Shown in pieces: positions 1-9,301 of a stretch of 64,000 nucleotides of DNA. Each line of letters starts with the position of its first letter. Within the stretch, counting starts at the first letter, position 1. The notes beneath the pieces are model-generated. The model saw nothing but the letters and a program-made list of their open reading frames with translations. It searched no databases and was not told the origin of the DNA. Position numbers and translations under genes: made by a program. Source of the stretch: Schizochytrium sp. CCTCC M209059 (lineage: Eukaryota > Sar > Bigyra > Thraustochytrida > Thraustochytriidae); the NCBI GenBank assembly GCA_000818945.1, contig KN805373.1:62001-126000 (forward strand), written 5' to 3'.

Positions 1-1721
1 AGAACTTGAATAATATGGCAAACGAGTTCTGGACAGTTCGTGAGGTCATTTCGGAAATTCGAGACAAGAACGCGCGAAGGGCGCTCGAAACGTTGCCCTT
101 CGATCTCAAGGTTCGCGAACCCTCTGACGAGGCTCTCGCAGCGGTTGTCGCGTTTGCTAAAAAGACGGGCGACCTCGCTGTTCTCTCCAAGCCCGATATT
201 CGCATCATCGCACTTACCTACATGCTGCACAAGGAAACGCACGGAGTCCAAGGTTTGCGCTCGACCCCTTTGCGCCCAGGAACATCGGCATCCAACGCCT
301 CAGCAGCCTCTTCTGCTAGCCCTGGACATTCGTCATCGATCTCGACAGCCGCCAGCGCCGCGGACGAGGTTGATGGTGAGCCCGCGCCTCTGGCAGCGAA
401 CGAGCCGGCCGCCCCTGATGCGACAGTTGCTAGCCTGCACCGCCATGACAACAAAGTCATTCCTCTCAAGTCCACTGCCGTGGCGAAACCTGGGGTATCC
501 TGGGCTGCGGCACTAAGCAAGGAGGCACCCACGGATGCCGAACAAGATGCTGAAAAACCCACCACCACCACCACAACCACCACTGCAGTGCCTGCGCCTG
601 TGTCGGCTCTAGCGAGCAGCTCGCTAGAGCCCTCGTCCATGTGGGACGATGACGACTTTGCAGCACTCGACGATGCCGAAGACGACGAGCTCGAAAGCCC
701 CACCGTTGTGCCTCCTGCCGCCCCTGAGGAGGCCTGGCCCTCCCTCGGCGCCACGCGTGACGCCGTTGCCAACGAAGAGTTTATGCGCACGCGCGACGCT
801 ACCGAAGCCGAACTGCGCAAAATTGAAGCCAAGGAGAAACGTAAGCTCGAAAAACGCACAAAGAAGCAAGAGCAAAAGATGCAGCGCTTGCGCGAGGAAC
901 AAGAGGCCGAGGCCGCCGCTGCCGCTGCGGCCAAGGAAAAGGAAGCTGCAGAGAACCCGCGTCTGCCGGATCACCTTGTCGGCGGCTCGCGCATTCTTGG
1001 CATTTCGGGCGTCACAGTCGACTCAGGCGAACTCGAAGGCGAGGGCTGGGTCACGCCGCAAAACGTCAGCACCCTCGACCCGGCGGACGCAATGAAGACG
1101 CTCTCACTTCAAGGCAAGGCCCAGGACAGATTGTCTGCGGCCCCTTCTAAACCGACCGAGGCGCACCGTGTTGCCTGCATCACCTCCGATTATGCCATGC
1201 AAAACGTTATGCTCCAGATGGGCATTCGTCTCATGACCATGGAGGGCCGTGCCATCACCCAGATTCGCCGTTTCGTGCTCAAATGCGACTCGTGTGGATC
1301 AATTTGCAAAAAACTCGACAAAAAGTTTTGCCCTGCTTGCGGCAATGCCACACTCGCCCGCCTCAACTATTCCATTTCTCCGGACGGCGCGCTCTCGTAT
1401 CACTACAAGAAGAACCGTCAAGTCAATACGCGGGGTATGCGATACTCCATGCCCAAGCCAAAGGGCGGCCGCACAGGTGATCTCTTGCTTGCCGAGGACC
1501 AGCTACTCGCGGGCTACTGGAGTCAGCATTCCCAAAATAAGTCAAACAGCACGTCCATGTTTGGCGAGCACGTTACGGAGTCGCTCGGTCTCAAGCTTAG
1601 CGGTCAGTCGGATGCCGGTATCCGGATCGGCTACGGTCGCCAGAACCCGAACGCCGCCAAGGGTCGCGAGCGCCGCGGTAAGAAGAAGAAGCGCTCTGAG
1701 AAGCGCCCTGGCTTTCTGTAG
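1..1721 (+). CDS. NOB1: NOB1-like PIN-domain endonuclease, 5' end cut by window edge
   Basis: Homologue of NOB1, the endonuclease that makes the final cut (site D) turning pre-18S into 18S rRNA in cytoplasmic pre-40S particles. The frame is open from base 3 to the TAG at 1719-1721, with the first ATG at 15. The protein begins inside the PIN domain (WTVREVISEIRDKNARR, family-typical), so roughly the first 20 residues, including the first catalytic Asp, lie upstream of the window or in an earlier exon. The second part of the PIN domain (ITSDYAMQNVMLQMG, about 1180-1225) is followed by a zinc ribbon with two CxxC pairs (about 1285-1345) and the family C-terminus with PKGG and a basic NPNA tail. 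A low-complexity acidic/Ala/Thr region of more than 200 residues (about 270-1000) interrupts the PIN domain, so the protein exceeds 570 residues against about 410 in human. Confidence 0.93.
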   Translation, partial: NLNNMANEFWTVREVISEIRDKNARRALETLPFDLKVREPSDEALAAVVAFAKKTGDLAVLSKPDIRIIALTYMLHKETHGVQGLRSTPLRPGTSASNASAASSASPGHSSSISTAASAADEVDGEPAPLAANEPAAPDATVASLHRHDNKVIPLKSTAVAKPGVSWAAALSKEAPTDAEQDAEKPTTTTTTTTAVPAPVSALASSSLEPSSMWDDDDFAALDDAEDDELESPTVVPPAAPEEAWPSLGATRDAVANEEFMRTRDATEAELRKIEAKEKRKLEKRTKKQEQKMQRLREEQEAEAAAAAAAKEKEAAENPRLPDHLVGGSRILGISGVTVDSGELEGEGWVTPQNVSTLDPADAMKTLSLQGKAQDRLSAAPSKPTEAHRVACITSDYAMQNVMLQMGIRLMTMEGRAITQIRRFVLKCDSCGSICKKLDKKFCPACGNATLARLNYSISPDGALSYHYKKNRQVNTRGMRYSMPKPKGGRTGDLLLAEDQLLAGYWSQHSQNKSNSTSMFGEHVTESLGLKLSGQSDAGIRIGYGRQNPNAAKGRERRGKKKKRSEKRPGFL

Positions 1722-1930
1722 TTGAGTGTAGAAACGTGCAACAAATAATTAGTATAAAAGACGCTTGCTTTCCCGATGATGCGCGCCGTTTAGCCGATGC
1801 ATGGAGAAAACGAATTGTCAACAGAAAAAACAACAGCAAACTTGCAACCAAACAGCCCGATGACCTTCTCGGGACCAGTCAACACGCTTTGACGTGTTTC
1901 GTAGCCAAAACTCAGGAATTTCGGTTGAGC

Positions 1931-3622
1931 TCATTCATGGAGCGGGCGAACAACAAGGTTCAACTCATGCTTTGACAACTCCGGAAGTGATCCGCGCTCA
2001 TTGCAAATTGCCATCGTTAAAGAGAGCGAGTACGAAATCTTTTCTGCGGACTCGCTTGGAGCCAACGCAAATTTGAAGCGCTGTAAGAGCCGAGACACGA
2101 GAAACTTGGCCTCGAATTTAGCCATACTCGAGCCCAAGCACCCGCGCGGACTTCCCACTGCCTGAAAGACAGGAAAAGAGTACTCATCAGGGGCTTCAAA
2201 GGGTATCCATCGCTCGGGCCGGAACACATCCGGGTCCGGGTACACGTCAGGGTTTCGTCCCATGGCATAGTTGGAAAAGGCAACGAGTGTGCCCTCCTCG
2301 ATGCGCGTGCCAAAGAGCATCATGTCGCGTGTAGCCATTTTCTGGTCAATTGGAACGGGTGGCCACTTACGCAGCGCCTCGTAGACGCACCCGTTCAAAT
2401 AGGGCATGCGTGTTGGATCCATGAGCACATCGTAGTCAAGGTGTTCTGTGTCATGTCTAAACTCTCGAACAACTTCCTCGCGTAGTTTTTCCTGGATTTC
2501 TGGATGAATGCTTAGCTCAAAGAACAACCACGACAGCAGACAAGCCGTGGTGTCTCGACCCGCAATGGTAAAATTGAGGACCACAGCGCGCAGTTCCGCG
2601 TCGGTCCAGGGCCGGGCAGTAAGAAAGGCGCTAATCAGGTCTCGACGAGAGCCTATCGCTGGATCTGTCCTGATTTTGGAAATACGTTTCGTTGTAATCT
2701 CATTCAAGGTTCTCACGTTCTTGCGAAATATACGGTAGACCGGGTGCAAAACGTGCATCAGTGCCATTGTCAGACTTGATTTCGCCAGAGGGCCATCTAT
2801 TGTGAGTTGGCCGAATGGAAAGGGTAACACAAAGCGCGAGATTAGCATTGCAGGCGATCCAAGGACGAGAAACGCCATCATTGCGCGGTGAGCCTCGTCG
2901 AAACACGCAGCATACTCCTCGGTCCGCTCGCGCTCGTTTTCTTCGGTGCCATAGAAGATCTTGTCAATGGACGCAAAAGTGAACCAGAAGAAACGGTCTT
3001 GCATGTCGACCACGGCGTCGGCACCCTCGCTTTTTGCCGAGGCCGTTCTTTCCTCGAGCTGGCGGACTAAAAGATTCGACTTTGATTCGAACGTATCTGC
3101 CATGAGTTCAACAAACGTACGCTTTGTGAACAACTTCGAGGCTAACTTGCGATGCATGTGCCACTTCTTGTGCTCCTCCGGATGATCGGGTCCGTGTCGA
3201 AGCGTAAAGATGCCTTTGCCCAGAAAGGTGTGAATCATGCTAAAGAGGTCGTCATGCGGGGGATGCTTTGTAAAATAGGCAAAATCGTCCCGAAGAATCT
3301 TGCGCACGCCCTCGCCACTATTCACCACTACGCCAAACTCGGGTAGCGTCCATTTGCTCAAGGGCTCCTTGCGATGCGGCATGACCATGTCCCTGCAGTA
3401 GTCATGGAATCGATTGATGTTGGCGACGTACGTTTGCATGGTCCAGTCTACATTTTCGCCGGGCACGCGCGCCACGTCGCGCTTGAAGCGCTTCGCGCGC
3501 AGCCAGAATGCCACCATCTTGTAAAGCATGTGCGCCAGCGCAAACTTGGCGTATGCACGCAGCGCCCAACCCAACTTTGGGCCCCAGAGCGCAGCAAGCA
3601 TGTGTTTCCCCAACTCCGCCAT
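1931..3622 (-). CDS. Cytochrome P450 (CYP4/CYP86-clan-like) with altered heme loop
   Basis: A 563-residue P450 monooxygenase, probably ER-bound through the hydrophobic N-terminal segment (residues about 5-45). Visible motifs are the I-helix oxygen-activation site AGRDTT, the K-helix ExxR (EALRKWPP), the PERW motif and a heme-loop Cys in RGCLG. The overall pattern resembles CYP4/CYP86/CYP94 fatty-acid omega-hydroxylases, so a lipid substrate is likely, but this is inference. The heme loop is odd: FQAVGSPRGCLG places nine positions between Phe and Cys instead of the usual seven (coding bases 2132-2167). The start is the ATG at 3622. The frame stays open 12 codons further to a GTG, which I did not use. 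The gene is convergent with NOB1 and divergent from the channel gene. Confidence 0.9.
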   Translation of the reverse strand: MAELGKHMLAALWGPKLGWALRAYAKFALAHMLYKMVAFWLRAKRFKRDVARVPGENVDWTMQTYVANINRFHDYCRDMVMPHRKEPLSKWTLPEFGVVVNSGEGVRKILRDDFAYFTKHPPHDDLFSMIHTFLGKGIFTLRHGPDHPEEHKKWHMHRKLASKLFTKRTFVELMADTFESKSNLLVRQLEERTASAKSEGADAVVDMQDRFFWFTFASIDKIFYGTEENERERTEEYAACFDEAHRAMMAFLVLGSPAMLISRFVLPFPFGQLTIDGPLAKSSLTMALMHVLHPVYRIFRKNVRTLNEITTKRISKIRTDPAIGSRRDLISAFLTARPWTDAELRAVVLNFTIAGRDTTACLLSWLFFELSIHPEIQEKLREEVVREFRHDTEHLDYDVLMDPTRMPYLNGCVYEALRKWPPVPIDQKMATRDMMLFGTRIEEGTLVAFSNYAMGRNPDVYPDPDVFRPERWIPFEAPDEYSFPVFQAVGSPRGCLGSSMAKFEAKFLVSRLLQRFKFALAPSESAEKISYSLSLTMAICNERGSLPELSKHELNLVVRPLHE

Positions 3623-4663
3623 GCTTGCGACCCTCGCCCTACGTCTCGGCTCGTGCACAGCAGCAGCGCTTGCTCCGATGCTGCTGCACGCCTAGCTGCC
3701 TGCCGGCGATCGCTCGCGCGCTCTAGCAGTAGAATTCGAGTTTGTTTGCTCCTGGCTCAGGGTTCTTCTTTTGAGCCCGTCCGTCAGCCCTCCAAAAGAA
3801 ACGCAAACTGGGCCGAGAAATTGACGTCACAAACACTGCCATTCATTCAAGGTACGTACTACTGGTAGCCGATTCAACTTGGAGTCAGCGATCTTTTGAC
3901 CAGAACGTACGAACGCTCGACGCATAGTACTCGCAAATAGTTTACGCCTCGACATTGACTGTGACAGCATTTGCATCGAGGCATGGACCACCGCCGTGTG
4001 CCAAGAGATACTGTCCTGAAGATGCCCCTATTGTTGCTGCAGCTGCTTGCGAAGTCCCTCTTCTTTCTCTAAAGCTCATTTATTTTCCCTCCACCATTTC
4101 GATATACGAGACATAGTGAGCTTACAAATCAGACTTTCTTTCTTCGTGTGACACTGAATTCGCTTCACCTCTCTAGCCTACTCTGTCACCTTTTAGCATT
4201 ATTACATTTTTCACCCTCCAAAAATTATCCGTTGATGCAAAAATGGCTCTGATAGGCTGTCGGTTCGCATAACACATAGCAACATGCAATGCTTACCACG
4301 AATACCCCTGAGAAGGAAGCAAACTGCGCAAAGAATACAGACACAAACACAAGCGGCGGTGCGAGTGAAGGCGTGGGTGGCACTAAAAGTCTTGATCCGT
4401 CTGCCTTGCCTTGCGCAACATCAGATCGCCTTGAAAGGCAACACACCGCAGCGCCCGCCCGTTCGTCAGCCAGCACCGCGCGCTCTCTGCTCGTACTGAG
4501 CGAGTAAGGGCAGGGGACGGGCGCAAGACTCGATCGGTGCGACGCAAAAACTCGGCGAGCCTCTTACGTGCTTGCTGGCAACGGCGGCCAGCGAGCTTAT
4601 CTCGCTGAGCGTGGACGCAATAGACAAACGTTGCGTGCACGTTTACACACACAGAGACATATA
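3623..4663. other. Divergent intergenic region
   Basis: About 1 kb between the divergent P450 and channel genes; it should hold both promoters. It is AT-richer between about 4030 and 4250. A short palindromic GTACGTAC occurs near 3853. I see no further gene or recognisable RNA. Confidence 0.5.
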
Positions 4664-7312
4664 ATGTCAAATGCTCGTATTGCCCCGGCGCCGGGCCCAA
4701 TTCGGGCCAAATCAAAGACGAAGCAGTCTTCGTCCTCTTCGTCCTCTTCAATCGCATCATCGACAGCAGCAATACCGTCTCTTGGAGCTGGTCTTTCTGG
4801 GCATGCAGGCGTCGGTGTGCCAAAGCTTGACTTTCGCTCAAGAGCTGGCACGGAGCTCTTTGGAAACATCCAGTCGACGAAACGCAAGCTCGATATCTAC
4901 GCCGGGGTGACTGCACGGAGTATAAGCAGTACGGTCTCCAAGTTTGATGATTTCAGTAATTTACGACCCAAAAACTATCCAATGCTCTCGTCGAGGACGG
5001 TGACGGACAAGTCGACCGTTTCGCACGCCACGGCGGCGGACTTGGCAGGCCCCAACCGTGTCACCAAGATGTTGTCTATTAGCACTGCGCTCTCCATGAA
5101 GTCACGCGTGCGAAAGATGCGGCAGCGCAAAACGGAAATCGCCCGCGCTGTGCCACGCATCAAGATTGTTCACGACGACAAGTCCAAACGACACCGGTAC
5201 ATTATCCCATGGGACAGCCAATTCCGTCGCGCTTGGGATTTTATCGCCGTCTGTTTTGTCATGTACCTTTCGTTCAAAGTGCCCATTAGCGTCGCCTTTG
5301 ACGATGCGTGGAAGTTCCCAAAATGGTTCGACAAGGTCATGGACGCGTACTTTGTTACAGATATCCTTTTGAACTTTCGTACGGGCTACGTTCATTGCGG
5401 ACACCACATTACCGATCCAGCGCTCATTCGCGAGCACTACATGCACCGGTGGTTCTGGGTTGACGTCATCGCCACGATTCCGTTCGAGACAATCTTTCAG
5501 GGACTCATGGGAAGCTCGGCTCGTAAGAGTCTCAAGATGCTCAAGTGGCTCAAATTTCCCAAACTTTTACGTCTTAGTCGCTTTTTACGCTACCTCAAGT
5601 CCAATATCAAGTATTACCAAACCTTTGTGCTTTGCATTGCCGGCGTCTTCTGCATCCACGTACTCGGGTGCATGTTCGTCGCCACCGTATCCCAGTGCAC
5701 GGACCCTGAATATGAGTACGCAAATGGAACGACTACTTCGGTGACGTATTGCACCAAAGAGGAGATGACCGCGTACTATGCCTCTGGAATTTATACTTCG
5801 CTTCTCATGCTCCTCAACATGCTCGATGGAACGCAGCTCACCAAGATTGTGCAGCTCAGCGCAAATCGAACAATGAGTGTCGTTGATCTCGATGGTCAGG
5901 TCCTGGGCGAGAACCAGGACACTACAGCGGCTGAGGTGGAAACATCGCAACGCCGCGTCCTCGCGGAGGAGCAGACGAGTCCATTTGCCATCATCAGTCA
6001 GCCAGAGTGGATGCTTCTCAACAACGAGGACATTTCTCGGGCGTACATTACGGTATATTTGGTTTGCGGCTTTACAGCCGTCATTGGCTTTGCACTAATC
6101 ATTCAACTGATTGCTGAGGCGGTCATGTTCTCGCAGCAGCGCTCGCAAGCCTTTCGCAACTTTTACCAAAAGGTGGCGCATGTCAAGCTCGAGATGGAGT
6201 CGCACAATCTTCCCGAAGACTTGCAATACCGCGTGACGCGCTTTTACGACTACTTGTGGATGAACAACCGACAAGGCCAAGGCTCGAACACTTCTGGAAT
6301 TCTACAGGATGACGATCTTTCGATCCCGCTGAAAAAAAGTGTTGCTTTGGCCATGCACGGGCGCCTGTTGCGTCAAGTGACCATTTTTGACGGTTGTTCC
6401 GAGAATTGTATTTTTGACATTGCCATGCGATTGCGTCTGCATGTGTACATGCCTCAAGATCGAATCTTTTCCGTGGGTGAGATCGCGACCGAGCTTTATC
6501 TTGTTCGCGAAGGTTCTGTAAAGCTGCTCATTCCCATGACCCACGCGCGACGGAGCATCATTCATGAGGCCCAAGCCATGACGCGAATCCAGGAAGATGA
6601 AGATGAGCTCGGAGACAGTCCGAGCGGCCAAGACGAAGAAGACGCAGCCATGGAGACAAACGCTCTGGATGAGGCATCGACGGTGCTGACCGAAGGCCCG
6701 AGCGTCGGCAAGAGCAAAAAGGACCTCGACGTGGATACGGGGAGCAAGCAGACGATCAAAGATGAAGACGAGATTTTGGATCCAGGTCAGAGCGCTTCCT
6801 TCCGCCACAACAGCGTCCCAGAAGGGGGCGTTGCTCTTCACGGGGACAATTTGGTAAAGATGATGGGAGCAGGCACCTACTTTGGCGAGCTTGCCTTGCT
6901 CACAGCAATGCCACGCGCATGTGACGCCATTAGCCATTCGATGAGCGAGCTTAATGAGTTGAGCAAGTCAGACTTTGATGAGGTCATGACAAAGTTTCCC
7001 GAGCTGAACGAGGAAATTGTGGAAGAGGTGACGGAAGAGTATCCGCACCTGCGCGAGCACATTTCCAAGTATTCATTGGCAGTCAAAGCACAAAAACTGA
7101 CGAAACTCTCGACTGAGGAGTTTCGCGAGGCTGCGGTCGAACGTGAGTTTAGCTCTTCGAGTAGCGGAAGCGGACAGGGTCAGGTCGTATCGGGCGTAAG
7201 TAGCGCCGAGCTTGATGCGAAGCTTGACGCTATGGAGGAACGAATCATGAGGCGGATGGAGGCGTTATTGAGCGCTACAAGCGATGATCAAAAGATGACA
7301 CAAGCAGATTGA
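4664..7312 (+). CDS. Voltage-sensor/CNBD ion channel (EAG/HCN/CNG-like) with non-canonical pore
   Basis: An 882-residue six-TM channel. S1 is at about 189-210, S2 at 224-243 (DILLNFRTGY), S3 at 260-280 (WVDVIATIPFE) and S4 at 289-313 with regularly spaced Lys/Arg; S5 follows at 317-340 and S6 at 462-487. A C-linker (LPEDLQYRVTRFYDYLW) leads to a cyclic-nucleotide-binding fold (about 572-805) with a phosphate-binding cassette (YFGELALLTAMPRA). Two features depart from the family. The position of the K+ filter GYG reads NMLDG (D388), followed by about 70 extra residues before S6. The CNBD carries an acidic insertion of roughly 100 residues before the cassette. The start is the ATG at 4664; the frame extends upstream only to non-ATG codons. 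AATAAA lies at 7319, just after the stop. It likely acts in the plasma or ciliary membrane; ion selectivity cannot be assigned. Confidence 0.9.
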   Translation: MSNARIAPAPGPIRAKSKTKQSSSSSSSSIASSTAAIPSLGAGLSGHAGVGVPKLDFRSRAGTELFGNIQSTKRKLDIYAGVTARSISSTVSKFDDFSNLRPKNYPMLSSRTVTDKSTVSHATAADLAGPNRVTKMLSISTALSMKSRVRKMRQRKTEIARAVPRIKIVHDDKSKRHRYIIPWDSQFRRAWDFIAVCFVMYLSFKVPISVAFDDAWKFPKWFDKVMDAYFVTDILLNFRTGYVHCGHHITDPALIREHYMHRWFWVDVIATIPFETIFQGLMGSSARKSLKMLKWLKFPKLLRLSRFLRYLKSNIKYYQTFVLCIAGVFCIHVLGCMFVATVSQCTDPEYEYANGTTTSVTYCTKEEMTAYYASGIYTSLLMLLNMLDGTQLTKIVQLSANRTMSVVDLDGQVLGENQDTTAAEVETSQRRVLAEEQTSPFAIISQPEWMLLNNEDISRAYITVYLVCGFTAVIGFALIIQLIAEAVMFSQQRSQAFRNFYQKVAHVKLEMESHNLPEDLQYRVTRFYDYLWMNNRQGQGSNTSGILQDDDLSIPLKKSVALAMHGRLLRQVTIFDGCSENCIFDIAMRLRLHVYMPQDRIFSVGEIATELYLVREGSVKLLIPMTHARRSIIHEAQAMTRIQEDEDELGDSPSGQDEEDAAMETNALDEASTVLTEGPSVGKSKKDLDVDTGSKQTIKDEDEILDPGQSASFRHNSVPEGGVALHGDNLVKMMGAGTYFGELALLTAMPRACDAISHSMSELNELSKSDFDEVMTKFPELNEEIVEEVTEEYPHLREHISKYSLAVKAQKLTKLSTEEFREAAVEREFSSSSSGSGQGQVVSGVSSAELDAKLDAMEERIMRRMEALLSATSDDQKMTQAD

Positions 7313-7388
7313 AAATAGAATAAAAGTTTTGTGAGTATTTTTATTTTATCCGTCTCGTGATCAATTGAGCAAGCAGGCAAGCTTGTAA

Positions 7389-7945
<557 letters not shown>

Positions 7946-7953
7946 ATAATATT

Positions 7954-8517
7954 CTACGAACGACGTGCCACACACGCCCAACGACGTATCAAATCTCCCA
8001 TACCGAGGCCCATGGCCACGGCAGCAGCATGTGCAACGGTCGTGATGGGCGGCTCGAGAAGCGCGTAGTAGGTCCATGCTGCAATACAGGCTCCTGCAAA
8101 GTTTCTCAACTTTTGGCGTAGGAAGGGTGTTGCATTGATATCGAGCGATCTTGCAAGTGCAATTAGAATACCGGCATGCGCGCTCCAAACAATCGAGATG
8201 CCCACGCAGTCGACGGCCAAGCAGAGACCAATTTGAAAGCCCCACAAGTACGCGTTGACAGCCCAGACCACGGCCTTGCCCGTACGCCTCAATTCTGCGT
8301 CTCCGGGCCTCTCGCCCTGGCTCTTGGTGCTAACGCCGCTGCTCGTGTCGCTCTTCGCCGCGGTCGTGGGCTCGAAAGCTGCCAGAATACCCTCTGTGCA
8401 CAGCACCGTGGACCACGCGACGAGCGCATAGTTGATGGCCACGTCGCCCGGCGAGCACTCGTAAGAGAGGATACGCACCAACGCAGAGCGGGGGCACGTG
8501 TCCTTTGCTGCAGCCAT
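7954..8517 (-). CDS. Uncharacterised multi-pass membrane protein, 187 aa
   Basis: A 187-residue protein starting at the ATG at 8517 with its TAG at 7954-7956. I do not recognise the family. It has hydrophobic stretches at about residues 25-48, 85-125 and 140-178, enough for four or five helices, with a hydrophilic Ser/Thr/Lys loop at about 50-80. The composition (Trp, Tyr, Cys, Ile well represented) looks coding rather than like the Arg/Ala/Pro-rich shadow frames nearby. It is divergent from the ANK-TIR gene and ends directly against the (CTGG)n array, so its 3' UTR probably transcribes into the repeat. Confidence 0.65.
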   Translation of the reverse strand: MAAAKDTCPRSALVRILSYECSPGDVAINYALVAWSTVLCTEGILAAFEPTTAAKSDTSSGVSTKSQGERPGDAELRRTGKAVVWAVNAYLWGFQIGLCLAVDCVGISIVWSAHAGILIALARSLDINATPFLRQKLRNFAGACIAAWTYYALLEPPITTVAHAAAVAMGLGMGDLIRRWACVARRS

Positions 8518-9301
8518 TGGTTGCCTCCCGCGCAGCTGACTTCACCTCGTTCCGCTGTCCTTTCCTCGCTGCCCCTGCATCGACAATCGACCGTTCGATC
8601 AAAATTCTGGTGAGACCCACGAGGACTCCTCTGGCTTCGTCCCGATGGCGCGGCGACGTCACCTCGCCGCGCGTCAAGCTTGACACGGAGGGTGTGCGCT
8701 TGCTGGCTTGCTCATCGCGAACTGGTCGTGCCCGAGCGACAGACAATCTACGGAATATCATCTCAGGAGCTCCTCTTCGTGAGTCTTCGACTCCTTCGGA
8801 CGCACAATCCGCAAGCCTTGAGGCAATCTCGATTCGGGAGCCTCGGAAACACTGATAACATCTCTCCTTCACGCGCGCGCACGTGCTAATAGAGAAGTCT
8901 GGCTCCACGTCTGTTCGCACCAGAACCCTTTTTTGCAGAGGAGGTAGGGCGTGGGCGTGCGCAGACATCGCTCGGCCCGGTCCTTTCCTCGGCCCCGTTC
9001 GCCTCCTCTCCCCTCGCGGCGCGGCGCGGCCCGGCCTGCGTCTGGCCGCCGCTCCCCACCCCCGCTCGCAGTCGCGCAGCCCGCGCAGCCCGCGCAGCCC
9101 GCGCAGCCCGCGCAGCCCGCGCTCGCTGCGAGCCCTGCACGTGCCACGCTGCAGCCGGCGCCACCTCCATCCAGCCCCGCCTCATCTCCGCCCCGGCTGC
9201 CGCCCCTCGGAACTGCCCGCCGCGCCCACGCCCACGCCCACGCCCCCGGGGAGGCCGTCGCGGGCGCAGCGGTGCCGCCGCGCGGGGCCAAGTGGTCGAG
9301 C
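8518..9301. other. Divergent intergenic region with 9-bp repeat
   Basis: GC-rich 784-bp interval between divergent genes. At about 9073-9120 a 9-bp unit (GCGCAGCCC) is repeated about five times. The frame of the downstream ANK-TIR gene is open through this part as a Pro/Ala-rich stretch but has no ATG, so I treat it as 5' UTR/promoter. Nothing else was recognised. Confidence 0.5.
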
